This document shows positions 61,052-64,000 of a stretch of 64,000 nt of DNA, piece by piece. Position 1 is the first letter of the stretch, and each line of letters opens with the position of its first letter. Below the pieces are notes generated by a model that saw nothing but the letters and a program-made list of their open reading frames with translations, did no database searches and had not been told where the DNA came from. Origin of the DNA: an uncultured Bacteroidota bacterium (GTDB taxonomy: Bacteria > Bacteroidota > Bacteroidia > Chitinophagales > Chitinophagaceae); the NCBI GenBank assembly GCA_903837525.1, contig CAILUU010000023.1, positions 1-64,000 of the forward strand, given 5' to 3'. Position numbers and translations under genes: made by a program.

Positions 61052-62588
61052 CATTTTCTATATAGTTTTTTAACCGCCACAAATAAAATTCTCTGCAAAG
61101 TGTATTATTTCTTTTTTGAATTATGGTATCAGATTTTTGTACTATTTCAAATTTATTTTTCATTAATTCAACTACCAAACAATTAGTATTTGAGGGTACT
61201 ATAAAATACGCATCATCTCCCTTTTTTAATTTTAAACGAGTATTGTTTATCCACGCGTATTGATGAATATCACTGGTATCGCCTATAGCTAAAAGCTCCT
61301 TTTTTAAAGGCATTGCAATATAAAAATCAATATGCGATGCTGGAAACCATTTGTTAGAAATTATTTTAGCATCTCTCTTCATCAAACCATTTTCTATATC
61401 GTTCTCCATAATTTTATTAACATCAGTTTTAATAGTATTCCAGCCATACATGTCTAGAGTAAAATCACCATCGCCAATATTATTTTTACTTTTACTTCCT
61501 AAAGTGCCAGGATAAAAATTGATAAGTATAATGCCAGCCATGCTTATAAACAAAACAAAAAATAAACTTATTGTAATGGGCGTGGGCAAACCAAACTTTA
61601 TTTTTGTCCGTTTAGTATTTTTAGTAAAGAGGCAAGCTGTTAAAAGAATAAGCCCACTATATGCAGGCCCTATCCAATGAGGAAGTACCTGTTTAAAAAA
61701 AGAAATACAAATTGCAGTAAAAATTAATGGGAGACTGCTTAATAAAAGTATCTTACTATGGCTAGATAAAACAGGTAAATTATTTTTAAAGGCATTTACT
61801 GCTCCTTTTAAAATAAAGAAAATAATAATAGGATTGCAATACAATAATTGTGCAGCTATAAAAGTAAAAAAGTTAGCTATATCAATGCCGCCTAATGTTA
61901 CATCTACCCGTTTACTATGATATAAATAGGTAATAAAACTGTTGTCTATATTCCATAGTATGACTGGTAAAAAAAACAGCCCTGTTATAAGCATAGCTAT
62001 ATAAAAAACTGGTTGTTTAAACCAGCTTTTACAGTATAAAAAAACATAAAGTAAAAGCGCTACCCAAAGAAAAATGCTATGTATTTTACACAACATACCT
62101 AACCCCACTACTATGCCAAAAAAAAGCATTGCCTTTTTTTTGGTTTTATTAATATGCTTATAATCAGTAATGTGTAAAAGCAAATACAAACTTAAAATCC
62201 AACATAACATTTGTGGCGAATCGGGCAAAATAAATGTACCTGCAATTATACTACCATAAACAGTTGCTGTATAAATAGATGCAGCATAAAACCCAGTTTG
62301 TTCGTTACTAATTTTTTTACCGCACAAATAAAACAGCCAAGTTACTATAGTAGAACAAAGTATTGCACCAAGCCTAATAAAAAAGGTTGTATCAATAGTA
62401 AGATTAAACGTTGTAAAACGTATTAACCAACCCACCATTGGAGGATGATCAAAATAATTCCATTGCAATTCTTGTGCATACATTCTATAATACACTTCAT
62501 CATTGCCTAAATTAATAGTACTAGCAACCAACATTTTTAGTAGCGTAGCTATAACTATTAATAATAGTGTCTTTTGCTTGTAACTCAA
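61041..62588 (-). CDS. GT39/ArnT-like membrane glycosyltransferase
   Basis: A 515-residue integral membrane GT-C glycosyltransferase. The first loop has the catalytic acidic motif GNDEVYYRMYAQEL and YFDHPPMVGWLIR (about residues 27-57), typical of the PMT_2/ArnT family that uses polyprenyl-phosphate sugars. About eleven TM helices (about 5-375) are followed by a soluble C-terminal domain of ~140 residues. The acceptor could be a lipid or protein. The start is TTG at 62588. PAP2 lies upstream on the same strand beyond a terminator. Confidence 0.88.
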   Translation of the reverse strand: MSYKQKTLLLIVIATLLKMLVASTINLGNDEVYYRMYAQELQWNYFDHPPMVGWLIRFTTFNLTIDTTFFIRLGAILCSTIVTWLFYLCGKKISNEQTGFYAASIYTATVYGSIIAGTFILPDSPQMLCWILSLYLLLHITDYKHINKTKKKAMLFFGIVVGLGMLCKIHSIFLWVALLLYVFLYCKSWFKQPVFYIAMLITGLFFLPVILWNIDNSFITYLYHSKRVDVTLGGIDIANFFTFIAAQLLYCNPIIIFFILKGAVNAFKNNLPVLSSHSKILLLSSLPLIFTAICISFFKQVLPHWIGPAYSGLILLTACLFTKNTKRTKIKFGLPTPITISLFFVLFISMAGIILINFYPGTLGSKSKNNIGDGDFTLDMYGWNTIKTDVNKIMENDIENGLMKRDAKIISNKWFPASHIDFYIAMPLKKELLAIGDTSDIHQYAWINNTRLKLKKGDDAYFIVPSNTNCLVVELMKNKFEIVQKSDTIIQKRNNTLCREFYLWRLKNYIENVNH

Positions 62589-62657
62589 TACTAATTAATT
62601 AAAACGTAATAAAATTTTGAAATAATTTTACATAAGTGTGTGCCAATTTGAGTTAAT

Positions 62658-62690
62658 GAAAAAGCAATCAATTAAATTTTATTGATTGCT
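62658..62690 (-). terminator. Terminator of the PAP2 gene
   Basis: A perfect 10-bp stem, AGCAATCAAT (62663-62672)/ATTGATTGCT (62681-62690), has an 8-nt loop and is followed on the minus strand by five T. It lies 78 nt past the PAP2 stop. Confidence 0.75.
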
Positions 62691-62767
62691 AATGATTAAA
62701 AATAACGGCAAATCTTTGCACTAACTTACTAGCATTTGTTCTTTAAATACCTAAGTGTAAAAACTTG

Positions 62768-63466
62768 TTACGCTGGCTGTACCGAACTTGGGGTATTTGA
62801 AACTTTTGAATTAATACGGTGTAGTTTTTTAAACTTATAACCTAACCCTTTCCTATTTTTTGCAAAATAAACAGATAATACACCTGTTGCACATCCTACA
62901 AAAGCACCTAAAATGACATCTATTAAAAAATGTTGTGCCAAATAAATTCTTGAATAGCCTACTAATATAGCCGCAAACAAAATTGGTATTTGCCAATTTT
63001 TATTTTTCATTAGTACTACCAATACAGTAGCAATAGCAAATGCGGTAGCTGTATGACCAGATGGAAAACTGTTTTTACCTGAATGCGTAACCCCATCTAT
63101 AAAAAATAAATATTGCCCTGACTCAAAAAAAAGTTTTGGCCTGGGAGAGTGAATAAGATTTTTTATTATTTGTACTACAAAGCCAGATGATATGAAAGCG
63201 TAGATAAGACTGATGGCAAGTTTTTTTTGTTTAAAATAAAAATAGAGTACTGCAATTAAACATAAAGCAAAAATACCATCCCCAATAAACGTGTAATTAA
63301 TAAAAAACACATTTAACCAAAAAGGATGATAGGAATTTAGTGATAGGAATGCAACCGTCTTTCCAAAAGCTATTAAGAAAAGTGTACTTACTAGTAAAAA
63401 TAATAGTGTACCCAAAAAATATGCTCTAGTTTCTTTATTTTTAAATACATTTTTTAAGCTTTGCAT
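62768..63466 (-). CDS. PAP2-family membrane phosphatase
   Basis: A 232-residue protein with about six TM helices and all three phosphatase motifs: KNLIHSPRP (KxxxxxxRP, about residue 110), PSGHTA (about 135) and YSRIYLAQHFLIDV (SRxxxxxHxxxD, about 170-183). Substrates may include undecaprenyl pyrophosphate or lipid A phosphates. It lies between an alkaline-phosphatase-like gene (upstream) and the GT39-type gene (downstream) on the minus strand. Confidence 0.93.
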   Translation of the reverse strand: MQSLKNVFKNKETRAYFLGTLLFLLVSTLFLIAFGKTVAFLSLNSYHPFWLNVFFINYTFIGDGIFALCLIAVLYFYFKQKKLAISLIYAFISSGFVVQIIKNLIHSPRPKLFFESGQYLFFIDGVTHSGKNSFPSGHTATAFAIATVLVVLMKNKNWQIPILFAAILVGYSRIYLAQHFLIDVILGAFVGCATGVLSVYFAKNRKGLGYKFKKLHRINSKVSNTPSSVQPA

Positions 63467-63534
63467 TTATATTAATTTTAATGCAAACTATAATGTGTAT
63501 TTATTTTAATTATTACCTAAATGTTATGTCATTG

Positions 63535-64000
63535 TTATTTTTTTATTTCAATAAAGGCATTATGTAAAATAGGCTCAATTGATTGTGGTGCTGTAAAATT
63601 GGTATTCATTAAATAGGCAATAGTTTGGGCCAATTGACTGGTGTACATTTCATCGTTATTACTAATTTCTCCTTTATTAGCCACTTTTGGGCCTAACAAC
63701 ATTAGCCACGAATTTTCGCTACCAGCTGTAAACATATCATGCCTTACCCAGGTAGTTGATTTTTTACCTCTACCATGGTCGGTAGTAATAATAATATGCG
63801 TATTATTTTTGTAAAAAGGATCGCTATTAATTAAATACCATAGCTGAGCAATATAGCTATCAAATGCATTTGCGCTTTGCAAATAACCATCATACTTACC
63901 GCTATGTGCATAGTCATCTGTTTCACCAAAGCCAAGGTAAACTACTTTTGGATGATGCTTTTGTAGATACTCTTTGGCAGTTAAAAAAGTAAGCATATCG
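63535..64000 (-). CDS. Alkaline phosphatase/phosphodiesterase superfamily protein, C-terminal part (partial)
   Basis: The reading frame runs off the right edge, so the N-terminus is missing; the Met at 63996 is probably internal. The visible ~155 residues contain FGETDDYAH (metal Asp and His) and ITTDHGRG (Asp-His pair), the C-terminal half of the alkaline phosphatase/nucleotide pyrophosphatase/sulfatase superfamily metal site. The substrate class cannot be decided from this half. PAP2 follows 68 nt downstream. Confidence 0.82.
   Translation of the reverse strand, partial: DMLTFLTAKEYLQKHHPKVVYLGFGETDDYAHSGKYDGYLQSANAFDSYIAQLWYLINSDPFYKNNTHIIITTDHGRGKKSTTWVRHDMFTAGSENSWLMLLGPKVANKGEISNNDEMYTSQLAQTIAYLMNTNFTAPQSIEPILHNAFIEIKK

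Overview
The window is an AT-rich chromosome segment of a Bacteroidota bacterium, most likely in or near the Chitinophagaceae. The evidence is type IX secretion (T9SS) sorting domains of both type A (left edge) and type B (44574-47408), the gliding genes gldD and gldE, the long IspG form, DUF3098 between ftsX and uppP, a 29-residue COX24-type basic protein, many GTG/TTG starts, and repeated TAnnTTTG promoter boxes. No phage, transposase, CRISPR array or defence island is visible; most genes are housekeeping.

Layout. 1-5.5 kb: end of a large T9SS cargo protein, an EamA transporter, mscL, scpA and a pirin. 5.8-12.5 kb (minus): dxs, a secreted protein of unknown role, an M23 peptidase and leuS. 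12.9-17.5 kb (plus): ftsX, DUF3098, uppP, a UMF1-type transporter and an MBL hydrolase. 17.5-24 kb: DUF3108 and a UPF0104-like membrane protein, ruvC, a decayed response regulator, HIT, greA, a 2-hydroxyacid dehydrogenase, ridA, a short 3-hydroxyacyl-CoA dehydrogenase-like protein and tsaB. 24-26 kb: an ArsR-type regulator and a CstB-like persulfide dioxygenase/rhodanese. 26-31.2 kb (minus): an LpxL-like acyltransferase, a nadB remnant, ispG, remnants of a bat (aerotolerance) locus, a class D beta-lactamase and DUF3109. 31.2-38 kb: the Bacteroidota cluster mutY-ssb-gldE-gldD, divergent from HU-TPR-small basic protein-RNase E/G. 38-47.4 kb: tig, tRNA-Leu(UAG), kup, two paralogous membrane-anchored alpha/beta hydrolases, an LD-carboxypeptidase and the type B cargo protein. 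47.4-57 kb (minus): a 58-aa protein, relA/spoT, atpB-E-F-H, an ABC exporter and a 739-aa protein with a possible clan CD His/Cys dyad. 57-64 kb: a two-component pair, a metallophosphoesterase, two glycosyltransferases, a PAP2 phosphatase and an alkaline-phosphatase-like fragment.

Themes. Envelope biogenesis dominates: isoprenoid supply (dxs, ispG), undecaprenyl phosphate recycling (uppP, PAP2), lipid A-type acylation and hydrolysis, peptidoglycan enzymes, glycosyltransferases and gliding/T9SS components. Three loci are partly erased: a response regulator, nadB, and a batB/batC fusion by deletion.

Two patterns are not explained by gene content. First, 7-nt tandem repeats occur at four places; two lie inside the lipoprotein signal-peptide codons of gldD and the beta-lactamase, and one lies inside the MBL gene. 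Unit gain or loss would shift the reading frame. Second, the TAnnTTTG box lies only 4-5 nt before the ATG of five genes, which predicts leaderless transcripts.
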